A stretch of 64,000 nt of DNA from Corynebacterium sp. J010B-136 (GCF_002967075.1 NZ_PUGE01000009.1:1-64000); one strand, 5' to 3'; counted from the stretch's first letter, positions 9,471 through 18,231 are shown. The notes: a model not told the origin generated them from the sequence alone. Program-made: numbers and translations.

Positions 9471-9614
9471 TTAATTATGCTTAGCACCAAAGACGCGGGC
9501 TAGAAATGCCGCAAAGCCCGAAGGACGAGGTGCCTGGCGTTCAATCTCGCGGATATCGCGGGGAACATTCGACAACACGGTCGCAGTGGTGGTGCGGGAT
9601 ACCGAAATACTCAT
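9471..9614 (-). CDS. Small basic protein, 47 residues, unknown
   Basis: A short open frame with an excellent ribosome site (GAGGAGGAAAG just before the ATG at 9614). The product begins MSISVSRTTTATVLSNVPR and ends FLARVFGAKHN. It has a Ser/Thr-rich start, a helical middle rich in Arg and Glu (DIREIERQ) and a short hydrophobic stretch near its end (FAAFLARVF) that could touch a membrane. It converges on the MFS gene. A long perfect inverted repeat lies upstream at 9683-9722 within its probable promoter. I do not recognise a family. Real translation is inferred from the ribosome site and the protein-like composition. Confidence 0.6.
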   Translation of the reverse strand: MSISVSRTTTATVLSNVPRDIREIERQAPRPSGFAAFLARVFGAKHN

Positions 9615-9682
9615 CTTTCCTCCTCACAATTCGTCGGTAGCACTAACATTGCCACCTGTGAGCAGGGATTTCATCGATGGAA

Positions 9683-9722
9683 AGGCTTTCCTATCTATGG
9701 TCATACTTAGATAGGAAAGCCT
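9683..9722. promoter_or_regulatory. 15-bp perfect inverted repeat, operator or RNA hairpin
   Basis: AGGCTTTCCTATCTA (9683-9697) and TAGATAGGAAAGCCT (9708-9722) are exact reverse complements around a 10-base centre. No T run follows on either strand, so it is not a usual terminator. It lies upstream of the 47-residue gene and downstream (in dnaB's direction) of dnaB. An operator is most likely. The remaining bases between 9614 and 9837 show nothing else I can name. Confidence 0.5.
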
Positions 9723-9836
9723 CATAATACCAGTAAATAACGTCTTAACCAGTATAAATACATTCGAGCACCGGTGGGGCCACAGCCTCTCCGACTTTTA
9801 GGCCAACAGGCTGTGATGAATTTAATACATCGCGGA

Positions 9837-11330
9837 CTAGCCGTGAGCCATATTCACGAACTTCGAGTAGTGCAACTGGTGTGCAACCTGGACGGTATCG
9901 ATTGGGCCACCACGGTGCTTGGCCAGAATAATATCGGCCTCTCCGGCACGCTCATTGTCGCGGTCTTGGGAGTCAGGACGGTACAGCAGCATAACCATAT
10001 CGGCGTCCTGCTCCAGCGAGCCCGACTCACGAAGGTCAGCCAACTGCGGCTTTTTATCAGTACGCGACTCGGGGCCACGGTTTAGCTGCGAAATAGCGAT
10101 AACCGGTACTTCGAGTTCCTTCGCCAAGAGCTTCAGTTGACGGGAAAATTCCGAAACCTCTTGCTGACGTGATTCAACCTTCTTACCCGAACTCATCAGC
10201 TGCAGGTAGTCGAGCACGACCAGATCCAAGCCCTGTTGCTGCTTGAGACGACGCGCCTTGGTGCGAATCTCCATCATGGTCAGATTCGGGGAATCATCGA
10301 TGTAGAGCGGTGCATCCTGAATCCGATTCAGCGTATCGGTCAAACGCTCCCAGTCTTCACCAGAAACCTTGCCGGAGCGCATATCCGATAGCTTGACCTC
10401 AGATTCTGCAGACAGCAAACGCATCACAATTTCGGAGGCACTCATTTCCAGAGAAAAGACCACCGAGCCCTTATTATGGTGCAGCGAACACGAGCGCATA
10501 AAGTCCAGCGCCAACGTCGACTTACCAACACCAGGACGCGCCGCGATAATAATCATCTGTCCTGCATGCAGACCGTTGGTGAGGTTATCTAAGTCAATGA
10601 AACCGGTGGGAACACCGGATTCTAGGCCACCATTATTTTGCAGCGCGGTGAGCTCATCGATGGTCGGGATGATCAGGTCACCAATGACCTTGTAATCTTC
10701 CGTAGTCTTCTTCTGCGCAACCTTAAAGATTTCCTGTTGCGCCAAGTCCAACACGGTTTCGATTTCCGCGTCCTCATCGCCGTTAAAGCCGAGTTGAACC
10801 ACGCGCGTGCCGGCATCGACAAGCTTGCGCAGCAGTGCCTTCTCAGCGACAATCTCGGCATAATAGCGCGCATTGGCGGCCGTAGGCACTGTTGCCAACA
10901 AGGTGTGCAGGTACACAGCACCGCCGATGCGCTCCAGGTTTTGCTGTCGGTCCAGACGGCTCGCAACAATCACTGGGTCAATGTCGGTGCCATCGGAGTA
11001 CAAGTCCAGCATCGCAGCATAGATCAGCTGATGCGCAGGATAGTAGAAGTCCTCCGGGTCGACTTCATCGATAACCTCAATGACTGACGCGGGCGACAGC
11101 AGCATCGCGCCGAGTACGCCCTGTTCGGCATCTTTATCCGACGGCGGTTGACGGAACTCCCCGTAGCGTTGCGGGTTTTCGAGCTCATCTCGCTTACCGT
11201 ATTTGCGTCGGCCACCGCCGTAATTATTGGACGGATAGCTTGCTTCGGGGATATCGAAAGACTCCGGCGCCGGCTCTTCCGGCGGCAGGTAGTTATCGTC
11301 GTCGAAACTTGCTCCCATACTCGACGTCAT
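9837..11330 (-). CDS. dnaB: Replicative DNA helicase DnaB
   Basis: A 497-residue hexameric replicative helicase. The N-terminal DnaB domain opens after a low-complexity Pro/Gly-rich leader, at SDKDAEQGVLGAMLL. The RecA-like domain has Walker A ARPGVGKST and Walker B LVVLDYLQL, and ends with LAKHRGGP, the usual motif near the C-terminus. No intein interrupts it, unlike some mycobacterial dnaB genes. The start at 11330 has AAAGGGA upstream; 11318 is a possible internal start and the frame stays open to 11399. It follows rplI on the same strand, separated by about 460 bases that hold the rplI terminator and six DnaA boxes. Confidence 0.95.
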   Translation of the reverse strand: MTSSMGASFDDDNYLPPEEPAPESFDIPEASYPSNNYGGGRRKYGKRDELENPQRYGEFRQPPSDKDAEQGVLGAMLLSPASVIEVIDEVDPEDFYYPAHQLIYAAMLDLYSDGTDIDPVIVASRLDRQQNLERIGGAVYLHTLLATVPTAANARYYAEIVAEKALLRKLVDAGTRVVQLGFNGDEDAEIETVLDLAQQEIFKVAQKKTTEDYKVIGDLIIPTIDELTALQNNGGLESGVPTGFIDLDNLTNGLHAGQMIIIAARPGVGKSTLALDFMRSCSLHHNKGSVVFSLEMSASEIVMRLLSAESEVKLSDMRSGKVSGEDWERLTDTLNRIQDAPLYIDDSPNLTMMEIRTKARRLKQQQGLDLVVLDYLQLMSSGKKVESRQQEVSEFSRQLKLLAKELEVPVIAISQLNRGPESRTDKKPQLADLRESGSLEQDADMVMLLYRPDSQDRDNERAGEADIILAKHRGGPIDTVQVAHQLHYSKFVNMAHG

Positions 11331-11423
11331 CGACTTTTCCCTTTCATTATTAAAGGCCTCTTCTAGCCTAGTACGTCCACGCAACCTTCGCTTGGGCACA
11401 ACTTGAACACATCTTGGGGATAG

Positions 11424-11655
11424 TTATCCACAGTTATCCACAGGCGCCTGTGCAATTTGCAGGTCAGCGACAGTTTTCCCTTTTTAACCCTGGGGAATAG
11501 TTTGAACCATTCCCCATTTGCACAGCTCAAAGGTGGTTTCCGCTCCAAAAATAGCAGGTAAGAGCAGCGCTTTTCGATGCCCCTATCTAGCTGAAGTTAT
11601 CCACAGGTTTGCGAAGTTATCCACAGTTATCCACAATAGTGCACAGTTGTCCACA
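11424..11655 (+). repeat. Array of six DnaA-box-like 9-mers
   Basis: Five copies of TTATCCACA (11424-11432, 11434-11442, 11597-11605, 11617-11625, 11627-11635) and one TTGTCCACA (11647-11655), all in the same direction. Within each cluster the starts are 10 or 20 bases apart, so the sites lie on one face of the helix. The array fills most of the 460-base gap between dnaB and rplI. These match the bacterial DnaA-box consensus. There is no dnaA or dnaN nearby, so this is probably not the main origin; control of dnaB or DnaA titration are options. Confidence 0.75.
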
Positions 11656-11663
11656 GATAAAAA

Positions 11664-11724
11664 GCGCACAGGCCCCGATGCCATTCCCACCTCACATAGG
11701 AATGATACTTCGGGGCCTGCGCGC
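11664..11724 (-). terminator. Terminator of the rpsF-ssb-rplI unit
   Basis: GCGCACAGGCCCCGA (11664-11678) pairs with TCGGGGCCTGCGCGC (11710-11724) with one mismatch. An inner ATTCC/GGAAT helix closes the loop. On the minus strand the stem is followed by TTTTTATC. It lies about 60 bases past the rplI stop. Confidence 0.8.
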
Positions 11725-11787
11725 TAAATGCTGTTGTCGTTGGGTCTATAAATTTCTAGAAATTATGACCGTCGAACGCGCCAATTA

Positions 11788-12240
11788 TTAGGCAGCGACG
11801 ACCGAGAAATTAATCTTGCCGAGAACGTCAGCGTGCAGCTTGACCTCGACCTGGTAGTTGCCAGTCTTCTTGACTAGGCCCTTTGGCAATTCGATGATTC
11901 GCTTGTCCAAGTTAGGGCCGCCAGCCTTCTTGACTGCGGCAACAATATCATCAGCGGTAACAGAACCGAAGAGCTTGCCCTTGTCGGAGGTCTTGACCTC
12001 GACAACGACCTTCTCCAGCTGCTCGAGCTGAGTGCGGACCTCACGTGCATGGTCCAAGTCGCGGATTGCGCGAGCTTCCTGTGCACGCTTGATGCCTTCA
12101 ATCTGCTTCTCAGCGCCGCGGGTAGCAACAATTGCCAAACCGCGTGGAAGCAGGTAGTTACGTCCGTAACCGTTCTTAACCTCAACAACTTCGCCTGGAG
12201 CGCCGAGGTTATCAACGGCAGCGGTGAGGATCAGCTTCAT
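11788..12240 (-). CDS. rplI: 50S ribosomal protein L9
   Basis: A 150-residue protein of normal length. The N-terminal domain signature [36 protein letters not shown] fits L9 (shown here in parts: [15 protein letters not shown]). A long central helix follows ([20 protein letters not shown]) and then the C-terminal RNA-binding domain. It binds domain V of 23S rRNA. It follows ssb by 62 bases on the same strand and is closed by a terminator. Confidence 0.97.
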   Translation of the reverse strand: MKLILTAAVDNLGAPGEVVEVKNGYGRNYLLPRGLAIVATRGAEKQIEGIKRAQEARAIRDLDHAREVRTQLEQLEKVVVEVKTSDKGKLFGSVTADDIVAAVKKAGGPNLDKRIIELPKGLVKKTGNYQVEVKLHADVLGKINFSVVAA

Positions 12241-12301
12241 GATCCCTGCCTTTCACTTATATGTTTTTAAGTTGAATGTTGATTAATCGCTGACAGTAAA
12301 T

Positions 12302-12874
12302 TTAGAACGGGGGTTCGTCATCTCCGCCGAATCCACCAGCTGGTGGAGCGGAGTTCCAAGGGTCATTAGCTGGCTGTGACTGCGCACCGGAAGATTGGTT
12401 TCCACCGAATCCTCCACCAAAGCCACCTTGGTTGCCGCCGCCCTGGTTTCCACCAGGTAGTCCGCCGCCTTGATTTCCGCCAAAGTTGCCGCCTTGTCCA
12501 CCCTCACGTGGATTACGGTTAACTTGTGCGGTGGCATAGCGTAGCGATGGCCCGACCTCATCAACGTCAATTTCAAAGACGGTACGATTCTCGCCCTCAC
12601 GGGTTTGGAAAGACCGTGCCTTTAAACGACCGGTAACGACAATGCGCATGCCCTTAGTCAGGGATTCTGCGACATTCTCAGCTGCCTGGCGCCAAACGTT
12701 GCACGTCAAAAACATAGCCTCGCCGTCTTCCCATTGATTAGTCTGGGAATTGAAGCGACGCGGGGTGGACGCTACGCGAAAGTTCGCGACTGGTGCACCC
12801 GACGGGGTAAAACGCAGCTCTGGGTCAGCAACAATGTTGCCAACAACCGTGATATTGGTATCGCCCTGTGCCAT
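12302..12874 (-). CDS. ssb: Single-stranded DNA-binding protein
   Basis: A 190-residue SSB. Residues 1 to about 110 are the OB fold ([20 protein letters not shown] at the start). A Gly/Asn/Gln-rich disordered linker of about 60 residues follows, and the protein ends in the acidic tip DDEPPF that recruits repair and replication partners. It is the second gene of the rpsF-ssb-rplI unit, 54 bases after rpsF. The linker contains short repeats of GGNQGG that could vary in length. Confidence 0.97.
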   Translation of the reverse strand: MAQGDTNITVVGNIVADPELRFTPSGAPVANFRVASTPRRFNSQTNQWEDGEAMFLTCNVWRQAAENVAESLTKGMRIVVTGRLKARSFQTREGENRTVFEIDVDEVGPSLRYATAQVNRNPREGGQGGNFGGNQGGGLPGGNQGGGNQGGFGGGFGGNQSSGAQSQPANDPWNSAPPAGGFGGDDEPPF

Positions 12875-12927
12875 GGTATTTGCCTACTCCTTGAGAATCG
12901 GATTAATGAGTTAAGCCCCAGTATCCG

Positions 12928-13218
12928 TTATTTGCTGTCTGTGCGCAGAACCTTGGTTCGCAGAACAGAGTCGTTCAGGCTCAGGCGACGGTCGAACTCC
13001 AGCACGGTCGCAGACTCGCACTCGAGATTTACAACAGCGTAAACGCCCTCTTCCTTCTTGTTGATTGGGTACAGCAAGCGACGCTTGCCCCACACATCAA
13101 CGTTCTCAACCTTGCCGCCTTCAGAGCGAACGGTCTCGAGGAACTTGTCTAGGGACGGGGTTACAGTGCGTTCATCTTGGCTCGGATCCAAAATGATCAT
13201 GACTTCGTAGTGACGCAC
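12928..13218 (-). CDS. rpsF: 30S ribosomal protein S6
   Basis: About 96 residues: ferredoxin-like S6 fold with [11 protein letters not shown] at the start and [19 protein letters not shown] in the middle. The frame opens at 13230 (GTG) and has an ATG at 13227, but AGGAGG ends only two bases before that ATG. The GTG at 13218 is 11 bases from it and puts the start at the residues where S6 proteins normally begin. S6 pairs with S18 on the 30S platform. A bulged hairpin in the leader (13283-13316) might be regulatory. Confidence 0.92.
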   Translation of the reverse strand: MRHYEVMIILDPSQDERTVTPSLDKFLETVRSEGGKVENVDVWGKRRLLYPINKKEEGVYAVVNLECESATVLEFDRRLSLNDSVLRTKVLRTDSK

Positions 13219-13282
13219 GGACCTCATCACCTCCTATGGTCTAGTAGTTTCGGCCACATCACCTTTGCGGACATGGCAGGAG

Positions 13283-13316
13283 GGTACGTTGCGTCAAGCA
13301 ACCTCAACAGCGTACC
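13283..13316 (-). promoter_or_regulatory. Bulged hairpin in rpsF leader
   Basis: On the minus strand GGTAC, a 9-base bulge, GTTGC, a 5-base loop, then GCAAC and GTACC form a 10-bp helix with one large bulge. It lies about 65 bases ahead of rpsF. Many bacteria regulate rpsF by S6:S18 binding to a bulged hairpin, but the CCG that I recall for that motif is not in this bulge, so the assignment is weak. Confidence 0.3.
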
Positions 13317-13367
13317 GCAAAGCAGCACGGATCGAAAATCCCCCGCACCAGCAAAATCTCTGTGGAT

Positions 13368-13562
13368 TTAATAGCCGTGCGAGGTCGCAGCATAAAATAC
13401 CGCGCAGGTAACCGGAATGATGGTCAAAAGGACAAGCGCTGCAATTCCCAGCGCCAGCGGAACCCGGCGGTCTTTACCGCGATGGAAGGTGTAATAAGCG
13501 CTCAGAACGCAGATAAAGCCCAAGCCAATTGACACAATGCCGATGATGGTGACAACACTCAT
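13368..13562 (-). CDS. Small two-helix membrane protein, unknown
   Basis: About 64 residues with two hydrophobic helices: VVTIIGIVSIGLGFICVLSA near the start and LALGIAALVLLTIIPVTCA near the end. A short basic turn (FHRGKDRRVP) joins them, which suggests both termini are outside and the turn is in the cytoplasm. The ATG at 13562 is taken; the frame also offers 13571. It lies between the PBP1 gene and rpsF on the same strand. No function is recognised. Confidence 0.65.
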   Translation of the reverse strand: MSVVTIIGIVSIGLGFICVLSAYYTFHRGKDRRVPLALGIAALVLLTIIPVTCAVFYAATSHGY

Positions 13563-13627
13563 GGCTATCATTATGGCCCATCACCGGCTAAACCCCACGA
13601 TCCTTAAGTCGGTCCTTTGGCCAGTGC

Positions 13628-15856
13628 TTAGTTGAAGAGATCTTCTAAGTCACCAATGACATCATCGACTGTCGGCGGTTGCGGCAAGTTCGGTTCATTA
13701 CCGCCGCCGCCTCCACCACCGCCGCCGCCGCCTCCACCACCGCCGTTGGATGGGCTCGTGTTCTCCGGCGACTGCTCTTCTTCGCGGTTCGCCTCATCGT
13801 TGCCGTCTTCATCACCTTCGGTGCCTTCACCGTCAGTCTCAGAATCTTCAGTCGTTGCTGCATCACCGGAGGAGTCATAGTTCCACGATGGATCCCACGC
13901 GGTGGCGTTGGAGAGCTCATTGAAACCGTAACTTACGGGCACGGCTTGTGGGAAGGACTCCCACTCAGCATCGGCAAGCGAAGTGTCTAGAATCTGCTTC
14001 CAAATCTGCGTTGGTGCACCGGCGCCGTACATGACACCACCCCAGGCGTTATTAATCGCAGAGGCATTATCCGCAGCACCCACCCAGACAGCCGATGCCA
14101 ACTGTGGCGTCGAACCAATCATCCAGGTGTCCTTGTTCAGGCCCGTATCACCCAACTGGTGAGTACCGGTCTTCGCAGCTGACTCGCGGCCACCGGCTAG
14201 AGCACCGTTGGACCATCCCGCAATAGGCTTCATCGCCTGGATAACGTTGTCAGCTACCTGCTGGGAAACGCGGCGCTCGCCTTCATCCACGGGGTGCTCG
14301 TACAGCACTTCACCGGAGTTGGTTTCTACGCGCTGGACAAAGTACGGGTCGTGCCACACGCCACGGTTGGTCAAAGTTGCCATCGCAACAGCCATATCCA
14401 GCGGACGGGAGCGGTACTGACCCAGCACGATGCCTTCATAAGGCTGCTCGCCATTTTCAGTCAAGGTGCGCTCAATGCCCGGCAAGGACTTGGCCACGCC
14501 CAAGGCATAAGCCATGTCAGCGGTGTCCTGGGTGGTGTTTTCCAAATCCGCCTGCAGACGCATAAAGGAAGTGTTGTAGGAGTGCATCAGCGCTTCTTCA
14601 ATAGAGCACACGCCACAGGTGTTATTTGAAACATTACCCACGGTAATCCCGTGCAGGTCATAAGGCGCCGAAGAGTAGTTCTGGCTCAGCGGAATTCCCT
14701 GCTGCAGCGCTGCCGCAAGGGCCATAACCTTAAATGTCGAACCGGTTTCAGTAGGACCATTGGCGTAGTCCCAGCCCTCAGCCTCGTTACCACCAAAGTA
14801 GCCGCGCACTGCGCCTGTCGATGGATCGATGGTCACCGCTGCCGCACGCGCATCTTCTTGCAGCGGAGCAAGGTTGGCATCTACTGCATCGACGCTGGCA
14901 TTTTGCACCGTCGGGTCAATCGTGGTGGTAATACGCAAACCGCGAGTGTTGACGTCATCTTCGGAGATGCCAACTTCTTCGAGTTCCTCAATCACCTTGT
15001 TCTTAATGTGCCCATTCGCACCGGTGGCTTCAGTATAAGCCGACACCGCCGATGGTTCTACGGTGTGCGGGAATTGCATGCCAGCGCGTTCTTCGGCTGG
15101 CAGAGCATCCATGTCTACCAAGCCATCGAGCACGTAATTCCAGCGCTGCTCAGACTGTTGAGCATTAACGGCTGGGTCCCAGTTGCTTGGCGCCTGAATA
15201 ATGCCGGCGAGCATGGCGCCTTCTTCAACGGTGAGCTCTTCAACATCTTTGTCGAAGTACGCCAAAGAAGCGGCCTGCAGACCGTAAGCGTTGCGGCCGA
15301 AGTAAACGGTGTTGAGATAAGCGTTGAGGATGTCTTCCTTCGACCACTGGTTGGTCATCTTGATGGAATACACCAGCTCACGTGCCTTACGCACGTAGGA
15401 GATCTCATTGCCCACCAGCGTGTTTTTCACGTACTGCTGGGTAATCGTCGAGCCACCACCGGCGGAGTCATCACCAGTAACCTTGCCGACGACCGCGCGC
15501 ATCAGGCCGGTAAAAGAGAAACCTGAGTTAGTCCAGAAGTCACGGTCTTCAGCAGCCAAAACGGCGCTTTCAACATGATCTGGGATCTCTTCTAAGCTCA
15601 CGTGGGTGCGGTTGCCTTCCGGCGGCACAATCCGCGCGAGCTGCGTATTGTTATCCGAAGCGTAGATCGTCGAAATCTGGTTATTTGCCAGGTCTTCTGG
15701 CTCGGGAACCTCATACTGCACATACGCATACGCAAACATTCCGCCGGGAATGACGATGCAGATTGCGGCAATAATGAGCACAATCCACGGCCAACGGCGG
15801 GTGCTTTTCCTGCGCCTACCGCCTGCAGACGGAGTCGTTTCCTTCTTATCGCTCAC
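13628..15856 (-). CDS. Class A penicillin-binding protein (PBP1-type)
   Basis: A 742-residue bifunctional peptidoglycan synthase. A basic cytoplasmic tail (GGRRRKSTRRWPW) precedes one membrane anchor at about residues 24-45. The GT51 glycosyltransferase shows LAAEDRDFWTNSGF, GGSTITQQYVKN and the YLNTVYFGRNAYG motif. The transpeptidase has its catalytic serine in GSTFK, then YNTSF and KTGT. The last 100 residues are an acidic Ser/Thr/Glu-rich stretch, a run of about 15 glycines and a short tail. By position beside rpsF it matches the PBP1b gene of C. glutamicum. It acts on the outer face of the membrane. Confidence 0.92.
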   Translation of the reverse strand: MSDKKETTPSAGGRRRKSTRRWPWIVLIIAAICIVIPGGMFAYAYVQYEVPEPEDLANNQISTIYASDNNTQLARIVPPEGNRTHVSLEEIPDHVESAVLAAEDRDFWTNSGFSFTGLMRAVVGKVTGDDSAGGGSTITQQYVKNTLVGNEISYVRKARELVYSIKMTNQWSKEDILNAYLNTVYFGRNAYGLQAASLAYFDKDVEELTVEEGAMLAGIIQAPSNWDPAVNAQQSEQRWNYVLDGLVDMDALPAEERAGMQFPHTVEPSAVSAYTEATGANGHIKNKVIEELEEVGISEDDVNTRGLRITTTIDPTVQNASVDAVDANLAPLQEDARAAAVTIDPSTGAVRGYFGGNEAEGWDYANGPTETGSTFKVMALAAALQQGIPLSQNYSSAPYDLHGITVGNVSNNTCGVCSIEEALMHSYNTSFMRLQADLENTTQDTADMAYALGVAKSLPGIERTLTENGEQPYEGIVLGQYRSRPLDMAVAMATLTNRGVWHDPYFVQRVETNSGEVLYEHPVDEGERRVSQQVADNVIQAMKPIAGWSNGALAGGRESAAKTGTHQLGDTGLNKDTWMIGSTPQLASAVWVGAADNASAINNAWGGVMYGAGAPTQIWKQILDTSLADAEWESFPQAVPVSYGFNELSNATAWDPSWNYDSSGDAATTEDSETDGEGTEGDEDGNDEANREEEQSPENTSPSNGGGGGGGGGGGGGGGNEPNLPQPPTVDDVIGDLEDLFN

Positions 15857-15937
15857 CTAAACGCGCCTTACTTCCATATAGCTTTAATAGTCGCCGGGTA
15901 TATCACTGGGGTCTAATACTACTGCGATACATGCACG

Positions 15938-16333
15938 TTAACACTTTCGAAAGGCAACTTCGGAGGTTAAAAGGTGGTTCCATCGGCAGCTTCGACAAAC
16001 CTCTACGGTATGAACAGTAAATTCTAAGCCTTCTGCAACAAATTCGGCGATTTCTTTCTCGCTGCGGGCACTACCCGCGCGCCGGCCCAACACTTCGCCA
16101 TAGACCCAGCGCGTATTGCGCAGTACAGAGCCGCAAATGGGGCAAGCACGTTTCGAATCAACACCGTGGTGGGTGGCTGCCGCGCGTAGCAAAAAGTCAG
16201 CATCGCAGACATCGTCTTGTGCGAGCCGTCCGGCCCGCAGCTCACGAAGGGTTGCTGCGCGTTCCCATTCATGAGACACCTTGTGCTTATACGCCACTTG
16301 AGGTGTTATGCCACTCACTTTTTCCGCCTTCAT
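15938..16333 (-). CDS. DUF5318 zinc-ribbon protein
   Basis: About 131 residues, the actinobacterial family that sits beside ino1 and PBP genes. The core reads SHEWERAATLRELRAGRLAQDDVCDADFLL. Two cysteine pairs, CPIC and CRSC, are spaced like a zinc ribbon, with WNH following the second pair. Start uncertain: GTG 16363, ATG 16333 and GTG 16318 (AAGGCGG just upstream) are all possible. It is divergent from ino1. No biochemical role is known to me. Confidence 0.75.
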   Translation of the reverse strand: MKAEKVSGITPQVAYKHKVSHEWERAATLRELRAGRLAQDDVCDADFLLRAAATHHGVDSKRACPICGSVLRNTRWVYGEVLGRRAGSARSEKEIAEFVAEGLEFTVHTVEVCRSCRWNHLLTSEVAFRKC

Positions 16334-16448
16334 ATCATCAACTTTATCGATCCACCTCGCCACGAAGTAGCACTTGAGAGGCCTTCCTCCCTAGGGTTGG
16401 GAGTTCAAGGCTTAACCAAAAATTATAATCAAGGAGCACGTTTAGAAA

Positions 16449-17540
16449 ATGGCCTCACAAGTAAAGGTTGCCATCGTTGGCATTGGCAATTGCGCCACTT
16501 CCCTTATCCAAGGCGTGGAGTACTACCGCAACGCCGCGGTCGATGAAAAAATTCCCGGCCTCATGCATGCGCAGTTTGGCGACTACCACGTTGGCGATAT
16601 TGAGTTCGTTGCAGCCTTCGACGTCGATGCAGCCAAGGTAGGCCAGGATCTTTCCGATGCCACCCGCGCATCCCGCAACTGCACCATCACCATTGCTGAG
16701 CTGCCACACCTGGGTGTGGAAGTACAGCGCGGTGTCACCTTAGATGGTTTGGGCACACATTACCTGGAAACTATTGAAGAATCTGACGCAGAGCCTGTTG
16801 ATGTCGTCCAGGCTCTGAAAGATTCCGGCGCAGAGGTCGTAGTGTCCTACCTTCCGGTCGGCTCAGAAGAAGCGGATAAGTTCTACGCCCAGGCTGCTAT
16901 CGATGCCGGCTGCGCTTTCGTCAATGCCTTGCCAGTCTTTATTGCCTCCGATCCTGAGTGGGCACAAAAATTCACCGACGCTGGCGTTCCTATTGTTGGT
17001 GATGACATCAAGTCTCAGGTCGGCGCGACGATTACCCACCGCGTAATGGCCAAGCTCTTTGAAGACCGCGGCGTGCGCCTCGAGCGCACCATGCAGCTCA
17101 ACGTCGGCGGCAACATGGACTTTAAAAACATGTTGGACCGCAACCGTTTGGAATCCAAGAAGATTTCCAAGACTCAGGCTGTTACCTCCAACTTGAAGGA
17201 TTCCCCGCTCGCGGGCAAGAAGGAAGACCGCAACGTGCACATCGGCCCGTCCGACTACGTCGAGTGGCTCGATGACCGCAAGTGGGCCTATGTCCGCTTG
17301 GAAGGCTCCGCGTTCGGTGAGGTTCCACTGAACCTGGAGTACAAGCTCGAAGTATGGGATTCCCCAAACTCCGCCGGCATCATCATCGACGCGGTGCGCG
17401 CGGCGAAGATTGCGCTCGACCGCGGCATCGGCGGACCTATCCTGCCGGCGTCGGCTTATTTGATGAAGTCCCCGCCGCAGCAAATGCCTGACGATGAAGC
17501 GCGCGCTGCACTCGAAGCCTTCATCATCGACGCAAACTAG
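16449..17540 (+). CDS. ino1: Myo-inositol-3-phosphate synthase
   Basis: A 363-residue protein of the actinobacterial/archaeal short form. The N-terminal Rossmann motif is [16 protein letters not shown], and [11 protein letters not shown] and [14 protein letters not shown] mark the catalytic domain. It converts glucose-6-phosphate to inositol-1-phosphate using NAD+, the first step to mycothiol and phosphatidylinositol mannosides. AAGGAGCACGTTTAGAAA precedes the ATG. It is a single gene closed by a strong terminator. Confidence 0.95.
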   Translation: MASQVKVAIVGIGNCATSLIQGVEYYRNAAVDEKIPGLMHAQFGDYHVGDIEFVAAFDVDAAKVGQDLSDATRASRNCTITIAELPHLGVEVQRGVTLDGLGTHYLETIEESDAEPVDVVQALKDSGAEVVVSYLPVGSEEADKFYAQAAIDAGCAFVNALPVFIASDPEWAQKFTDAGVPIVGDDIKSQVGATITHRVMAKLFEDRGVRLERTMQLNVGGNMDFKNMLDRNRLESKKISKTQAVTSNLKDSPLAGKKEDRNVHIGPSDYVEWLDDRKWAYVRLEGSAFGEVPLNLEYKLEVWDSPNSAGIIIDAVRAAKIALDRGIGGPILPASAYLMKSPPQQMPDDEARAALEAFIIDAN

Positions 17541-17546
17541 CCTGCA

Positions 17547-17600
17547 AAACCACGCTTTCGGACACGCTCTCACATGTGTTAGCTCCCGAAAGCGTGGTTT
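17547..17600 (+). terminator. Terminator after ino1
   Basis: AAACCACGCTTTCGG (17547-17561) and CCGAAAGCGTGGTTT (17586-17600) are exact 15-bp complements, just after the ino1 stop. A short T-containing tail (AGCTTTAT) follows. Confidence 0.8.
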
Positions 17601-17626
17601 AGCTTTATACAGAAATATTTTAGGGT

Positions 17627-17645
17627 CCAAAACCTAACGTTTTGG
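17627..17645. promoter_or_regulatory. Inverted repeat ahead of malR, likely MalR operator
   Basis: CCAAAAC-CTAAC-GTTTTGG, exact 7-bp arms with a 5-base centre, 45 bases upstream of the malR ATG. A TATCAT box at 17678-17683 ends six bases before the ATG, implying a leaderless mRNA. Autoregulation by the MarR protein is inferred. Confidence 0.5.
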
Positions 17646-17689
17646 TCAATTAACAACACATCGAGCAAGGTGGGCGGTATCATATTTTT

Positions 17690-18172
17690 ATGACCGAAGC
17701 TAATAAAAACTCCCCGTCCAGTCTCGAAGACGCCCTTGAAGTCGCAACGGATATTCAACCGGCGCTTAATAAATTAGTCGTGATTTTTCAGCGCACCACC
17801 GAAGGTGGATCGCTTACGACTTCACAGGTCTCGATTATGAACCAGCTCAAAGCTCGCGGCGCAGCGCGCGTTAGCCAGGTCGCGGCCGCTGAGCTTATCC
17901 GCATGCCCACGGCATCTAATGCGCTTTATCAATTAGAACAACGCAATCTTATTGAGCGCAGTCGCGATGAAAAAGACCGCCGCGGCGTTATGGTGCAGCT
18001 GACGAAGAAGGGCGAAGCCGAACTTCAGCGCGTTAGCAGCGAACGCGCCGAGGCTTTAGCGGAGATTCTGCGGTGGCTAGATGCCGAAGGTTTACAGACA
18101 GCACGTGAGGTTTCTGATTTGATTAATCAGCTCGCGGAAATTTATCGCCCTACCCAGGATTCACAGAAATAG
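17690..18172 (+). CDS. malR: MarR-family regulator MalR
   Basis: A 160-residue MarR winged-helix protein. The DNA-binding helices lie in VSQVAAAELIRMPTASNALYQLE, and the beta wing is RSRDEKDRRGVMVQLTKKG, where DxRG-type residues contact DNA. It is followed 59 bases later by a universal stress protein gene. That malR-uspA pairing is described for several corynebacteria, where MalR acts on many promoters including those for cell-envelope genes. A TATCAT box six bases ahead of the ATG and the lack of a ribosome site suggest a leaderless message. Confidence 0.85.
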   Translation: MTEANKNSPSSLEDALEVATDIQPALNKLVVIFQRTTEGGSLTTSQVSIMNQLKARGAARVSQVAAAELIRMPTASNALYQLEQRNLIERSRDEKDRRGVMVQLTKKGEAELQRVSSERAEALAEILRWLDAEGLQTAREVSDLINQLAEIYRPTQDSQK

Positions 18173-18231
18173 TGTCGAATCTCTAAGATGAGGGTGTAGA
18201 ACGCATCCCTTTGACCTGACGTTGTTTCTTT

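Noticed and set aside
11424..11655. Origin of replication or CRISPR-like repeat
   Set aside because: The 9-mers fit DnaA boxes, but no dnaA/dnaN genes or clear unwinding element are present, so oriC is not claimed. The repeats are too short and their spacing too small for a CRISPR array.
16863..17630. 255-residue minus-strand frame over ino1
   Set aside because: Shadow of the conserved ino1 reading frame; Arg/His-rich and without recognisable motifs.
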